The notes: generated by a model from the letters alone, not told the origin. A stretch of DNA of 64,000 bases from Rhizobium sp. 18065 (GCF_902706095.1 NZ_CACSJP010000010.1:62001-126000), one strand, 5' to 3'. Numbered from the stretch's first letter, positions 36,471 through 46,150 are shown. Made by a program: numbers and translations.

Positions 36471-36672
36471 GTATGCAATCGGCGTGCCAGAGGCGTAAGC
36501 TCTTGATAAAACGAGGGTCAACGTTCGGCCTATAGCCACAAGATCAAACTGTATGCAGTTTACGCGGTGGCGTGGTTAGGAAATAGGCAACCATTTCGGC
36601 GAATGGTGCGGGAGTGTCCTCGCCGCGTCGTGCCGGTTTGACTTGAGCGTGGTGCTTTGGCATGTGTATGCA
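36471..36672. promoter_or_regulatory. three GTATGCA motifs, candidate GntR operator sites
   Basis: GTATGCA occurs at 36471-36477, 36551-36557 and 36666-36672, all in the 273-base divergent region between the BMP receptor gene and the GntR regulator gene. The middle copy sits in ACTGTATGCAGT (36548-36559), whose outer ACTG/CAGT arms are palindromic, like many FadR-subfamily operators. The last copy lies about 20 bases before the regulator start, which fits autoregulation. Confidence 0.55.
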
Positions 36673-36692
36673 GTAACAAAGTGGGATCGCCC

Positions 36693-37373
36693 GTGGACAA
36701 GCCTGAGAAAAAAGCCGTCATCCGTGCCGGTACGACCGTCGAACAGATGGTGCGGGCGATCGCGGACCTGATCATTACCGGCAGCCTTGAGCCCGGCGAG
36801 AAGATGGACGAAGGGTCGCTTGCGGCACGCTTCGAGGTGTCGCGCACGCCCGTGCGCGAAGCCTTGCGGGAACTCTGCGCCATGGGTCTTGTCGACCGAC
36901 AGCCAAACAAGCGGGCCGTGGTCACCAATGTCAGTGGCAGCTCACTCAACTCGATGTTCGAGGCGATGGCCGAGCTTGAGGGCATATGCGCAAGGCTGTC
37001 CGCCGAGCGCATGACCGTTGCCGAGCGCAAGCATCTGGAAGACATGCACCAGGCCTCCAGCCGGATCGTCCGCGCCTCGGCCGACGAGGACTATGCCGCC
37101 TACAATATCGAGTTTCACACCCAGCTTTATCGCGGCGCGCATAATGACCATATCCTGGAACTGGTGACCCAGACACGGGCGCGGCTTTCGCCGTTTCGTC
37201 GCGCGCAGTTCCGTCTTGAAGGGCGCCTTGCCAAGTCCTGGCGCGAGCATGACGAGATCGTCACCGCGATCCTGCGTGGCGATACGCTTGCCGCCGGCAA
37301 ATCGGCCTATGATCACGTCTCTATCGTCAGCGAGGCCAGCGCAACCTTTGCCCGGCCGGGCGTTCTTGCCTAG
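36693..37373 (+). CDS. GntR-family (FadR/FCD) transcriptional regulator
   Basis: 226 residues from the GTG at 36693. The N-terminal winged helix-turn-helix (TVEQMVRAIADLIITGSLEPGEKMDE..LAARFEVSRTPVREALRELCAMGLV) is classical GntR. The C-terminal FCD domain has the expected metal/ligand residues in EFHTQLYRGAHNDHILEL and SWREHDEIV. GTG 36681 and TTG 36657 are alternative starts. Divergent from the nitrogen-scavenging operon and therefore its likely regulator. Its stop codon lies in a CTAG palindrome (37370-37373) that also supplies the cysG stop. Confidence 0.87.
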   Translation: MDKPEKKAVIRAGTTVEQMVRAIADLIITGSLEPGEKMDEGSLAARFEVSRTPVREALRELCAMGLVDRQPNKRAVVTNVSGSSLNSMFEAMAELEGICARLSAERMTVAERKHLEDMHQASSRIVRASADEDYAAYNIEFHTQLYRGAHNDHILELVTQTRARLSPFRRAQFRLEGRLAKSWREHDEIVTAILRGDTLAAGKSAYDHVSIVSEASATFARPGVLA

Positions 37374-38872
37374 GCGCTCTGCGCCACCCGCGTCCCACGA
37401 CGCTCCGAGAGCGGGACCGGCATTTCTACCGCTGCCTTTGCCCGTGCGGCAAAGGCATTGCCGATGCCGATGAGGATCGGTTCATCGACGCCGATGATTG
37501 CAACGGCCTCGGCGAGTCCACCGAGCGTGCCCGACCAGCGGCGCTCGTTCGGGCGGGTGACGGAGGTCACGATCACGGCAGGGGTCGACAGGGGCATGCC
37601 ATTCGACGCCAGCGCCTTGCGGATCTTTTCCGCCGTCCGGCCGCCCATGTAGAAAATGGTGGTCACGGTTGGGTCGGCAAGGGTTGCCCAATTCGTGTTG
37701 GCCGGCAGGTCGCCATGGCGCGAATGGCCGGTGACGAAACGGACCGATTGCGCATGGTCGCGGTGGGTGAGCGAGATGCCGAGTGCTGATGCCATGGCGC
37801 TGGCAGCGGTAATGCCCGGCACGACATCGACCGGAATGCCTTCGGCCTCCAGGCGGGCGATCTCCTCGCCGGCGCGGCCGAAGATCATCGGGTCTCCGGA
37901 TTTCAGCCGGACCACGCGTTTGCCGGCCTTGGCGAAGTTCACCATCATGGCGTTGATGTCGTCCTGCTTGCAGCTTTCGCGACCGCCGCGCTTGCCGACC
38001 AGCATGCGCTTGGCCTCGCGCCGGGCCAGTTCCAGGACCTCTGATGAGACAAGATCGTCGAAGAGGATGACGTCAGCCGATTGCAATGCGCGTACCGCCT
38101 TCAGCGTCAGCAGTTCGGCATCGCCGGGGCCTGCGCCGACCAGGGTCACGCGACCGGTGGCGGACGCTTCCGACAGGCTTTCGGCCTCTGTCAGAAGCGC
38201 CCGCTCGACGCCCTCCTCCGGCGATTGGTTGCTGGCAAATGTCCGGTCGACAAAGCGTTCCCAGAAGGTGCGACGCTGCGGTCCGGGTGAGAGATGTTCG
38301 TTGACCCGGTCGCGGATGTCGCGCGCAAGTTCAGCCCAGCCCTTCAGGGCCTGCGGCAGAAGCGTTTCGATGCGGCGGCGGATGGCCTGCGCCAGAATGG
38401 GGGCCGCGCCATCGGTTGAAATCGATACGATCACCGGCGAGCGATTGACGATCGATCCGAACTGGAACTGGCAGAAGGCAGGCTTGTCGATGACATTGAC
38501 CGGAACGCCGGCCACGCGGGCGGCCGTGTGGAAGGCTTCGGCCTCTTCGTCGGTTTCACAATCGGCGAGGGCAAGGGCCGCGTGTTCGAAGATATCGGTA
38601 TGCCAATGGCGGTGATGAAGGACATAGCGGCCATCGTCATTGGCTGTCGCGAGCAGTTCGAGAAAGACATCGGAAAGCTCGTCCTCTGGGCAATAGACAT
38701 GAACCCGTGCTCCGCAGGCGGCGAGAAGCTCGGCCTTCCACGCGGCGCCATCGGTGCCGCCGGCAACAATCACCGTTTTGCCTTCCAGCGACCAGAAGAC
38801 TGGAAGCTTTGCAAGAGGTGCGACCCGCTCGGGTCGCCGGCGCTCATTCCGCTGCGAGGATGTGGCAAGCAT
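37370..38872 (-). CDS. cysG: siroheme synthase (uroporphyrinogen-III methyltransferase plus dehydrogenase/ferrochelatase)
   Basis: 500-residue multifunctional enzyme making siroheme, the prosthetic group of nitrite reductase. The N-terminal Met8/SirC-like half (about 20-235) has an NAD site in VIVAGGTDGAAWKAELL and STDGAAPILAQAIRRRIE. The C-terminal SUMT half (about 255-480) has VGAGPGDAELLTLKAVRALQ, KRAGRES-like GKRGGRESCKQDDIN and LKSGDPMIFGRAGEE. The start ATG 38872 lies inside the end of nasA (29-base overlap), so it is the last gene of the nitrate operon. Confidence 0.92.
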   Translation of the reverse strand: MLATSSQRNERRRPERVAPLAKLPVFWSLEGKTVIVAGGTDGAAWKAELLAACGARVHVYCPEDELSDVFLELLATANDDGRYVLHHRHWHTDIFEHAALALADCETDEEAEAFHTAARVAGVPVNVIDKPAFCQFQFGSIVNRSPVIVSISTDGAAPILAQAIRRRIETLLPQALKGWAELARDIRDRVNEHLSPGPQRRTFWERFVDRTFASNQSPEEGVERALLTEAESLSEASATGRVTLVGAGPGDAELLTLKAVRALQSADVILFDDLVSSEVLELARREAKRMLVGKRGGRESCKQDDINAMMVNFAKAGKRVVRLKSGDPMIFGRAGEEIARLEAEGIPVDVVPGITAASAMASALGISLTHRDHAQSVRFVTGHSRHGDLPANTNWATLADPTVTTIFYMGGRTAEKIRKALASNGMPLSTPAVIVTSVTRPNERRWSGTLGGLAEAVAIIGVDEPILIGIGNAFAARAKAAVEMPVPLSERRGTRVAQSA

Positions 38873-41501
38873 CGATGATCCTCCTGATTTCGGAGCGGCA
38901 TGAGCCGCAATTGGTTCCGGCAGACAATGTTGTGCCCACCGCCTCGACGGTTGAGCAGCCCTGGCGAACGGCGCCGGTAATCTGGTTGACGCCAACCGAG
39001 AAGCACGAGCAGACTATGGCGCCGGGATCGGGGCGATCTGCGCTTGGCCGACCGGCGATCAGCGCGTAACGCTTGGCGGTTTCGGCCTGCTGCTCACGCA
39101 GTTGGCCGACCAGCCAGTTGCGCGATACCGCCACGGGGCTGGCGGCGACGAACAGGGCGCCGAGGAAGTGCTGGCCGGCAAAGAAGGCGAGGCGGGTATC
39201 GCAGCTGCGGGCATCGGCATAACCGGTTACCTCGACATCGGCCGGAATGGCGAATGCATGTCGTGCCCAGGCTTCCCAGTCGATATTGTCCTGTTCGAAG
39301 CCAAGCTCGGTGCGCCAGCCGCCATCGGCCTTGGCAATGACCCAGTAGGCGGCGTCCAGGTTTGCCGGTTTCGCTACGCTGACCGCAAAACCATAGGCCT
39401 TTGCGGCATAGCGCTTCATCGCGACCGGGACATGCTTCAAGGCGGGTTGGCCGGACACCGGATCGGTGATCGATGGGACCAGCGCATCGATACGACCAAG
39501 CGAAGAGTTTTCCCCCGTCCAGTGCATCGGAACGAAGACGGAGCCGCGGCTCTGGCGTTCGGTCAGCAGCGCACGGACGATGACGCGGGCACCGTTTTCT
39601 GCGGAAAACTCGACGAGATCAGCATCGGCGATCCGGTATTGCGCGGCGTCCGTCGGATGGATTTCGGCAAAGGGCTCGGCAATGTGAGCCGAAAGCCGGG
39701 CGCTTTTTCCGGTGCGCGTCATTGTGTGCCAATGGTCGCGCACGCGGCCGGTGTTGAGGATCAGCGGGAAATCGAGGCTGGTGCGCGCCGGCGGGTTTGC
39801 CGGCGTTGCAATGAAGCGGGCGCGGCGGTCCGCATGATAGAAATGGCCATCAGCAAAGAAGCGGGTTTCGCCGGATGGCTTGCCTAATTGCTGTGGCCAC
39901 TGGAAGGGGCGTAAGCTGTCATAGTCGTCTTCGTCGATAGCGGCGTAGGCACCAATGTCGAAGTCACGTTCGTCATCATTCTCGAAGGCCGACAAGGCTG
40001 CATGTTCGGCAAAGATTTCGCCCGGCGAGGTGTAGTCGAATGCCTTGTCGAAGCCCATGCGCCTACCGACTTCGGCAAGCTGCCACCAGTCTGGTCGTGC
40101 TTCGCCGGGTGCAGTGACAAAAGGGCGCTGACGCGAGATGCGGCGCTCGGAATTGGTCACCGTACCGGATTTTTCTCCCCATCCGGTGGCCGGTAAAAGA
40201 ACGTCCGCGAGACGGGCCGTGTCGGTGTCCTTCAGGATATCCGAGACGACGACGAAGGGGCAGGCCTCGATGGCCGCCTTGACGCGATCGGCATCCGGCA
40301 TGGAGACAACCGGATTGGTGGACATGATCCACAGTGCCTTGATGCGACCATCGGCGACGGCTTCGAACATATCGACAGCTTTGAGGCCTGCCTTGTCGGA
40401 GATCACCGGCGATTGCCAGAAGCGCTGGACCTTTTCGCGATGGTCCGGATTTTCAATCGCCATATGCGCAGCGAGCATATTGGCGAGACCGCCGACCTCG
40501 CGGCCGCCCATGGCATTCGGCTGGCCGGTGAGCGAGAAGGGTCCCATGCCGGGACGGCCGATGCGGCCTGTTGCCAGATGACAGTTGATGATCGCATTGA
40601 CCTTGTCGGAGCCGACGGAGGACTGGTTGACGCCCTGGCTGTAGCAGGTGACGGTTTTTTCCGTTGTCAGGAAGAGATGGAAGAACTGTCGGATCTGCAT
40701 GGCCGGCAGGCCGGTTGCCTCGATCAGGTCGGCCATCGACATGTCCGCTTCGGCAAAAGCCTCAGCGAAGCCATGGGTATGGGCTGCGATATAGCTCTGG
40801 TCGATTGCGTTGTGCTGGACGAGGTGGGCGAGCAACCCGTTGAACAGGGCGACGTCTCCATCCGGGCGAACCGAAAGGTGTAGATCGGCGATATCCGAGG
40901 TCGCTGTGCGGCGCGGGTCGATGACGACGACTTTCAGCCCGGGGCGAACCGCCTTTGCTGCCGCTAGCCGTTGATAGAGGACCGGATGGCACCAGCCCAT
41001 GTTGGAGCCGACCAGCACAACGAGATCGGCCAGTTCCAGGTCTTCATAGATGCCAGGCACCGTGTCTGCGCCGAATGCGCGGCGATGGCCGGCAACCGAG
41101 GAGGCCATGCAGAGGCGGGAATTGGTGTCGATGTTGGCGGAGCCGATAAAGCCCTTCATCAGCTTGTTGGCGACATAATAGTCCTCGGTCAGCAACTGTC
41201 CGGACACGTAGAAGGCGACCGAGTCCGGGCCATGCTCTGTGGCGGTCTGTTGGAACGTCTGGGCCACCATTTCGAGAGCCGTGTTCCAGCTGGTTCTGTG
41301 ACCTTTGATTTCGGGATAGAGTGCACGGCCGTCGAGATCGAGCGTCTCGGCAAGGGCCGAGCCCTTGGAGCAGAGGCGGCCGAAATTGGCCGGATGGTCC
41401 GGGTCGCCCCTGACGCTGACCTTGCCGGCGCCATCGACGCTGGCGATGACGCCACAGCCGACGCCGCAATAGGGACAGGTGGTCTTGACTTCAGTGGACA
41501 T
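38844..41501 (-). CDS. nasA: assimilatory nitrate reductase, molybdopterin catalytic subunit
   Basis: 885 residues reducing nitrate to nitrite in the cytoplasm. An N-terminal [4Fe-4S] site is formed by Cys9, Cys12, Cys16 and Cys44 (TCPYCGVGCGV...LCSKG). The molybdopterin oxidoreductase and dinucleotide-binding domains follow (NTGRVRDHWHTMTRTGKSARL). A C-terminal BFD-like [2Fe-2S] domain (CSCFSVGVNQI...TNCGSCRSEIRRI) is the usual feature of bacterial assimilatory NasA. It has no Tat signal. Start ATG 41501; a frame open to 41762 overlaps nirD and is not used. Confidence 0.95.
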   Translation of the reverse strand: MSTEVKTTCPYCGVGCGVIASVDGAGKVSVRGDPDHPANFGRLCSKGSALAETLDLDGRALYPEIKGHRTSWNTALEMVAQTFQQTATEHGPDSVAFYVSGQLLTEDYYVANKLMKGFIGSANIDTNSRLCMASSVAGHRRAFGADTVPGIYEDLELADLVVLVGSNMGWCHPVLYQRLAAAKAVRPGLKVVVIDPRRTATSDIADLHLSVRPDGDVALFNGLLAHLVQHNAIDQSYIAAHTHGFAEAFAEADMSMADLIEATGLPAMQIRQFFHLFLTTEKTVTCYSQGVNQSSVGSDKVNAIINCHLATGRIGRPGMGPFSLTGQPNAMGGREVGGLANMLAAHMAIENPDHREKVQRFWQSPVISDKAGLKAVDMFEAVADGRIKALWIMSTNPVVSMPDADRVKAAIEACPFVVVSDILKDTDTARLADVLLPATGWGEKSGTVTNSERRISRQRPFVTAPGEARPDWWQLAEVGRRMGFDKAFDYTSPGEIFAEHAALSAFENDDERDFDIGAYAAIDEDDYDSLRPFQWPQQLGKPSGETRFFADGHFYHADRRARFIATPANPPARTSLDFPLILNTGRVRDHWHTMTRTGKSARLSAHIAEPFAEIHPTDAAQYRIADADLVEFSAENGARVIVRALLTERQSRGSVFVPMHWTGENSSLGRIDALVPSITDPVSGQPALKHVPVAMKRYAAKAYGFAVSVAKPANLDAAYWVIAKADGGWRTELGFEQDNIDWEAWARHAFAIPADVEVTGYADARSCDTRLAFFAGQHFLGALFVAASPVAVSRNWLVGQLREQQAETAKRYALIAGRPSADRPDPGAIVCSCFSVGVNQITGAVRQGCSTVEAVGTTLSAGTNCGSCRSEIRRIIDACHILAAE

Positions 41502-41525
41502 GCGTTGTCTCCGCTCGTGGTTGCC

Positions 41526-41545
41526 GGCACCCCATTTGGGGTGCC
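41526..41545. repeat. perfect 8-bp intercistronic hairpin between nirD and nasA
   Basis: GGCACCCC (41526-41533) and GGGGTGCC (41538-41545) enclose a 4-base loop and are not followed by a T-tract. It lies in the 59-base gap between nirD and nasA, so it is more likely an RNA processing or stability element than a terminator. Confidence 0.7.
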
Positions 41546-41560
41546 CGCGCGGTAGGACGA

Positions 41561-41896
41561 TTACTCGGCGGCGATCAGCGCCCGTTCGAGCGACATCGAC
41601 AGTTGGCCGTCGATGTTGCGCAACGGAATGGTGCGCACCGCACCTTCGTCGGCGCCCTGCGCCCGGCCGCTTTCCAGCGAGATCACCCAGTTGTGCAAGG
41701 GGCAGGTGACCGCCTTGCCGTGGACGATGCCCTGGCTGAGCGGGCCGCCCTTGTGCGGGCAATGGTCCTCGATGGCGAAGACCTCGTTTTCAGCGGTGCG
41801 GAAGACGGCGACTTTGCCTTGCGGGGTCTTCACGCAGCGTGCGCCGCGCAGCGGGATATCGTCGATATGGCCGATGTCGATCCAGTTCTGATCCAT
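41561..41896 (-). CDS. nirD: nitrite reductase small subunit (Rieske-type)
   Basis: 111 residues. The Rieske [2Fe-2S] ligands are visible: Cys46 and His48 (CPHKGGPL), Cys65 and His68 (CPLHNW). It partners NirB in NAD(P)H-dependent nitrite reduction to ammonia and starts 4 bases after the nirB stop. Confidence 0.95.
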   Translation of the reverse strand: MDQNWIDIGHIDDIPLRGARCVKTPQGKVAVFRTAENEVFAIEDHCPHKGGPLSQGIVHGKAVTCPLHNWVISLESGRAQGADEGAVRTIPLRNIDGQLSMSLERALIAAE

Positions 41897-41900
41897 GATC

Positions 41901-44348
41901 TCACTCCGCTGCCTGGCTGTAGCCGATGGTCGCCATCGGCTTGAACTCGTGCTTGTCCTTGCCGGAGACGCGCTCCGACCAGGGGTCCACCTGAGCGAAG
42001 GACTGGGAAAAGACGAAGCGCTCGTAGTAGGCCTTGCGCTTTTCCGCGTCGGTCATGATCTGCTTACGGATCTCGTCCAGCCCGATGCGCTTTGCCCATT
42101 TGTAGATGCGCTCGAGATAGCGGGCCTGCTCGCGGTACATCTGGGTCAGCGCCACGATATATTCGAGAGCTTCGTCCTCTGTCTTTACCAGGCCGAGCAC
42201 TTCGGTGCCCTTGATGTCCAGGCCGGCGGCGCCGGCGAAATGGATCTCGAAGCCGCTGTCGACGCAGATCACGCCGATATCCTTGCAGGTGGCTTCGGCG
42301 CAGTTGCGCGGACAGCCCGAGACGGCAAGCTTGAGCTTGGCCGGCGTCCAGGACCCCCACATGAATTTCTCGATGCGGATGCCGAGACCGGTCGAATCCT
42401 GCGTGCCGAAGCGGCACCAGTCGGAGCCGACGCAGGTCTTCACGGTACGAAGACCCTTGGCATAGGCCTGGCCGGAGACGAAGCCGGCCTTGCCGAGATC
42501 GGACCAGACGGCGGGCAGGTCTTCTTTCTCGATGCCGAGAAGGTCGATGCGCTGGCCGCCGGTGACCTTGACCAGCGGGATCTCGAACTTGTCGACGACA
42601 TCGGCGATGGCGCGCAGTTCGGCTGCATTGGTGACGCCGCCCCACATGCGCGGCACGACCGAATAGGTGCCGTCCTTCTGGATGTTGGCATGCACGCGTT
42701 CATTGATGTAACGCGACTGGTAGTCGTCGGCATATTCATCCGGCCAGTCGCAGACGAGGTAGTAGTTGAGCGCCGGGCGGCACTTGGCGCAGCCGCAGGA
42801 GGTCTTCCATTCCAGTTCCTGCATGACAGCCGGAATGGTCTTCAGGCCTTTGGCCTTGATCAGGCGGCGGACGTCGTCATGGCCGAGTTCGGTGCAGGTG
42901 CACATCGGCGTGACGGCGGCCGGATTGTAGCTGTCGCCCAGCGTCAGCGTCATCAACTGTTCGACAAGGCCGGTGCAGGAGCCGCAGGAGGCGGATGCCT
43001 TGGTGTGGGCGCGCACGTCATCGAGCGAGGTCAGGCCCTTGGACGAGATCGTCGATGTGATCTTGCCCTTGCAGACGCCGTTGCAGCCGCAGATTTCTGC
43101 ATCATCCGGCAAGGCTGCAACGGCCGCCATAGGGTCCAGCGGGGTACCCCCCTGGTAGGACTGGCCGAATATCAGGGTTTCACGCATCTGCGAGATATCG
43201 GTGCCGCGCTTCATCAGGTCGAAGAACCAGGAACCATCCGCAGTTTCGCCGTAGAGTACGGCGCCGAGGATCTTGTTGTCCTTCAGCACCAGGCGCTTGT
43301 AGACGCCGGCCGAGGCATCGCGCAGCACGATTTCTTCGCGGTCCGGGGCTTCGGCGAAGTCGCCGGCGGAGAACAGGTTGATGCCGGTGACCTTGAGTTT
43401 CGTGTTGACGACGGAGCCGTAATATTCGCTGGTCCCGCCGGTGAGGCGATCGGCCAGAACGCGGGCGGCCTCATAGAGCGGAGCGACGAGGCCGTAGCAG
43501 GTGCCGCGATGCTCGGCGCATTCGCCGAGCGAAAAGACGTTCGGGTCGGAGGTCATCATGCCGTCATCGACGACAATGCCGCGGTTGACGGCAATGCCGG
43601 CTTCCTTGGCGAGGCCGGAGGCCGGGCGGATGCCGACGGCCATGATCACCATGTCGCCCGTGATCACACGACCGTCTTCCAGCTCGATGCCCTCGACCTT
43701 GTCGGTTCCGAGGATCTGCTTGGTATTGGCCTTGGTGATGATGTCGATACCGCATTCGGTCAGTGCCTTTTCAAGCAAGTAGGCGGCGGCCGGGTCGAGC
43801 TGGCGCTCCATGATGGTCGGCATCAGGTGGATGACGGTGACATCCATGCCCTGGCGCTTGAGGCCGTAAGCCGCCTCGAGGCCGAGCAGGCCTGCACCGA
43901 TGACGATGGCGCGGCCTTTGCCTTTGGAGATCTCGAGCATCTTGTCGACGTCGTCGAGATCGCGATACGGCAGAACGCCCGCCAACTGATGGCCGGGAAC
44001 GGGAATGATGAAGGGCAGCGAACCGGTGGCGATGACGAGCTTGTCATAGGAAGCGGTGATGCCGTTGGCCGAGGTCACTGTCTTGGCATGGCGATCGACC
44101 TCTGTGACCTTGGCGCCCTTGTGCAGGGTCACGCCATTGGCGGCATACCAGTCGTCATTGTGGATGACGATGTCTTCGTAGGCCTTTTCGCCGGAGAGGA
44201 CCGGCGAGAGCATGATGCGGTCGTAGTTGACGCGTGGCTCGGCGTTGAAGATCGTCACGTCGTAAAGGCCGGGCGCCCTTTCGAACAGTTCTTCGAGCAT
44301 GCGACCGGGCGCCATGCCATTGCCGATGATAACGAGTTTTTGCGTCAT
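41901..44348 (-). CDS. nirB: assimilatory nitrite reductase large subunit
   Basis: 815 residues reducing nitrite to ammonia with NAD(P)H. The N-terminal FAD/NAD domain (VIIGNGMAPGRMLEELF, ATGSLPFIIPVPG, VIGAGLLGLEAAYGLKRQG) is followed by two BFD-like [2Fe-2S] modules (CGCNGVCKGKI...CGSCTGLV and CTCTELGHDDVRRL...CGCAKCRPALNYYL). The siroheme/[4Fe-4S] reductase domain carries TCVGSDWCRFG and SGCPRNCAEATCKD. Length and domain order are normal. Five bases separate it from the nrtC stop side of the operon. Confidence 0.96.
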   Translation of the reverse strand: MTQKLVIIGNGMAPGRMLEELFERAPGLYDVTIFNAEPRVNYDRIMLSPVLSGEKAYEDIVIHNDDWYAANGVTLHKGAKVTEVDRHAKTVTSANGITASYDKLVIATGSLPFIIPVPGHQLAGVLPYRDLDDVDKMLEISKGKGRAIVIGAGLLGLEAAYGLKRQGMDVTVIHLMPTIMERQLDPAAAYLLEKALTECGIDIITKANTKQILGTDKVEGIELEDGRVITGDMVIMAVGIRPASGLAKEAGIAVNRGIVVDDGMMTSDPNVFSLGECAEHRGTCYGLVAPLYEAARVLADRLTGGTSEYYGSVVNTKLKVTGINLFSAGDFAEAPDREEIVLRDASAGVYKRLVLKDNKILGAVLYGETADGSWFFDLMKRGTDISQMRETLIFGQSYQGGTPLDPMAAVAALPDDAEICGCNGVCKGKITSTISSKGLTSLDDVRAHTKASASCGSCTGLVEQLMTLTLGDSYNPAAVTPMCTCTELGHDDVRRLIKAKGLKTIPAVMQELEWKTSCGCAKCRPALNYYLVCDWPDEYADDYQSRYINERVHANIQKDGTYSVVPRMWGGVTNAAELRAIADVVDKFEIPLVKVTGGQRIDLLGIEKEDLPAVWSDLGKAGFVSGQAYAKGLRTVKTCVGSDWCRFGTQDSTGLGIRIEKFMWGSWTPAKLKLAVSGCPRNCAEATCKDIGVICVDSGFEIHFAGAAGLDIKGTEVLGLVKTEDEALEYIVALTQMYREQARYLERIYKWAKRIGLDEIRKQIMTDAEKRKAYYERFVFSQSFAQVDPWSERVSGKDKHEFKPMATIGYSQAAE

Positions 44349-44353
44349 GTCGG

Positions 44354-45151
44354 TTACTCCGCAGCTTCGACGAAGCGGTGACGTTCGTAGAGGAACTTCA
44401 ACACGGCTTCGCGGGATTTGAGGTAGGTTCGGTCGGCAGCCAGCGCGATGCGGTCGCGTGGACGCGGGATCGGGACGTCCAGCACTTCGCCGATGCGGGC
44501 GGCCGGGCCATTGGTCATCATGACGATGCGGTCGGACAAGAGCACGGCCTCGTCGACGTCATGGGTGATCATGATCATCGTGTTGCCGAGGCGGGAATGG
44601 ATCTCCATCACCGCATCCTGCAGATGGGCGCGGGTGAGGGCGTCAAGCGCGCCGAAGGGCTCGTCGAGCAGGAGGATCTTGGGTTCCATGGCCAGCGCCC
44701 GGGCAATGCCGACACGCTGCTTCATGCCGCCGGAGATTTCCGCCGGGCGCTTGTCCTTGGCATGGCCCATCTGGACGAGATCCAGATTGCGCATCACCCA
44801 TTCGTGCTTTTCCGCTCTCGTCTTGCGGCCGGCAAAGACCTTGGACACGGCGAGATTGACGTTTTCGTAGACGGTCAGCCATGGCAGGAGCGAGTGGTTC
44901 TGGAAAACCACGGCCCGTTCCGGGCCTGGTGCATTGACCTCGACGTTTTCGAGGAGGACAGCACCTGAGGACACGCGGGTGAGGCCGGCGATCAGGTTGA
45001 GCAGGGTGGACTTGCCGCAACCGGAATGGCCGATGATCGAGACGAACTCGCCCTTGTCGATGGTCAGGCTTACGTCCTTGAGGACTTCCGTCTTCGTGCC
45101 GCCGCGTTCGAAGTTCTTGTCGATATGGTCGATCTTGAGATAGGCGTTCAT
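44354..45151 (-). CDS. nrtC: nitrate ABC transporter ATP-binding protein
   Basis: 265 residues with one ABC domain: GHSGCGKSTLLN, the NrtCD/SsuB-type EISGGMKQRVGIARAL and LLLDEPFGALDALTR, then ITHDVDEAV. It lacks the C-terminal NrtA-like domain of cyanobacterial NrtC, so NrtD-like is an equally good name; a single ATPase probably homodimerises. Between nrtB and nirB in the operon. Confidence 0.92.
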   Translation of the reverse strand: MNAYLKIDHIDKNFERGGTKTEVLKDVSLTIDKGEFVSIIGHSGCGKSTLLNLIAGLTRVSSGAVLLENVEVNAPGPERAVVFQNHSLLPWLTVYENVNLAVSKVFAGRKTRAEKHEWVMRNLDLVQMGHAKDKRPAEISGGMKQRVGIARALAMEPKILLLDEPFGALDALTRAHLQDAVMEIHSRLGNTMIMITHDVDEAVLLSDRIVMMTNGPAARIGEVLDVPIPRPRDRIALAADRTYLKSREAVLKFLYERHRFVEAAE

Positions 45152-45164
45152 GGGTATCGTCTCC

Positions 45165-46076
45165 TCAGTTCTTCGCGGTGCCGCGGGTGATGACGTTGCC
45201 GAGAAGCGCTACGAGCTTGTCGAGGATGAAGCCGGTCACGCCGATATAGGCGAGCGCCACGATGATGTCGGAGAGACGCGAGGAGTTCCATGCATCCCAG
45301 ATGAAGAAGCCAATGCCGACGCCGCCGGTCAGCATTTCCGCGGCAACGATCGCCAGCCAGGACAGGCCGATGCCGATGCGGAGACCGGTGAAGATGTAAG
45401 GTGCTGCGGCCGGCACCATGATGCGGACGAAGAATTCCAGCGGGTTGAGGCGCAGCACACGGGCGATGTTGCGATAGTCGTCCGGAATGTTGCGCACACC
45501 GACGGCGGTGTTGATGATCACAGGCCAGATCGAGGTGATGAAGATCACGAAGATGGCCGAGGGATTGGAATTCTGGAAGGCCGCGAGCGAGAGTGGTAGC
45601 CAGGCAAGCGGCGGCACCGTGCGCAGGATCTGGAAGATCGGATCAAGACCGCGCATGGCCCAGACCGACTGGCCGACGACGGCACCGAGGAAGACGCCAA
45701 CGATGGCGGCAAGGCCAAAGCCGATTGCCACGCGCTGCAGCGAGATCAGCACGCGCCAGGCAAGTCCGATATCCTGCGAGCCATAGTCAAAGAACGGATA
45801 GGCAATCAGGTCATAGCTATCGATCCAGACCTGCGATGGCGGCGGCAGGGTGGCGCCCGGATGCGAGCAGGCAATCTGCCAGATGGCCAGAAGCACGATC
45901 AGCACCACGAGCGGCGGCAATACGTTGCGACAGACGGCAGTGAGGGCGCGCTGAATATTGAGCTTGCGGGCCGGGCGCTGCGCCATCATGAAGACTGTCG
46001 CGCTTTTGTCCGATGTCGCCTGTGCCGGCGTTCTCGTTGTCGCCGTCTGGTCTGCCTTGCGGGCTGTTGCGGTCAT
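45165..46076 (-). CDS. nrtB: nitrate ABC transporter permease
   Basis: 303 residues with about six membrane segments after a charged N-terminal tail of some 40 residues. RVAIGFGLAAIVGVFLGAVVG, LRTVPPLAWLPLSL and the loop VRNIPDDYRNIARVLRLNPLEFFVRIMVPAAAPYIFTG match NrtB/SsuC-type permeases. A strong hairpin separates it from nrtA upstream. Confidence 0.92.
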   Translation of the reverse strand: MTATARKADQTATTRTPAQATSDKSATVFMMAQRPARKLNIQRALTAVCRNVLPPLVVLIVLLAIWQIACSHPGATLPPPSQVWIDSYDLIAYPFFDYGSQDIGLAWRVLISLQRVAIGFGLAAIVGVFLGAVVGQSVWAMRGLDPIFQILRTVPPLAWLPLSLAAFQNSNPSAIFVIFITSIWPVIINTAVGVRNIPDDYRNIARVLRLNPLEFFVRIMVPAAAPYIFTGLRIGIGLSWLAIVAAEMLTGGVGIGFFIWDAWNSSRLSDIIVALAYIGVTGFILDKLVALLGNVITRGTAKN

Positions 46077-46116
46077 GGTGTGATCCTCTTTCGAGTGGTG
46101 TTCGTTGTGGTCAAGC

Positions 46117-46150
46117 TCGGCCCCTCATCCGTTGCCGGGTGACGGGCCGA
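46117..46150. repeat. 14-bp hairpin between nrtA and nrtB
   Basis: Arms 46117-46131 and 46136-46150 pair over 14 positions with one C-C mismatch and one G-U, loop TTGC. There is no T-tract. The position, directly after the binding-protein gene, fits a 3'-end stabiliser or partial terminator giving more receptor than permease. Confidence 0.8.
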
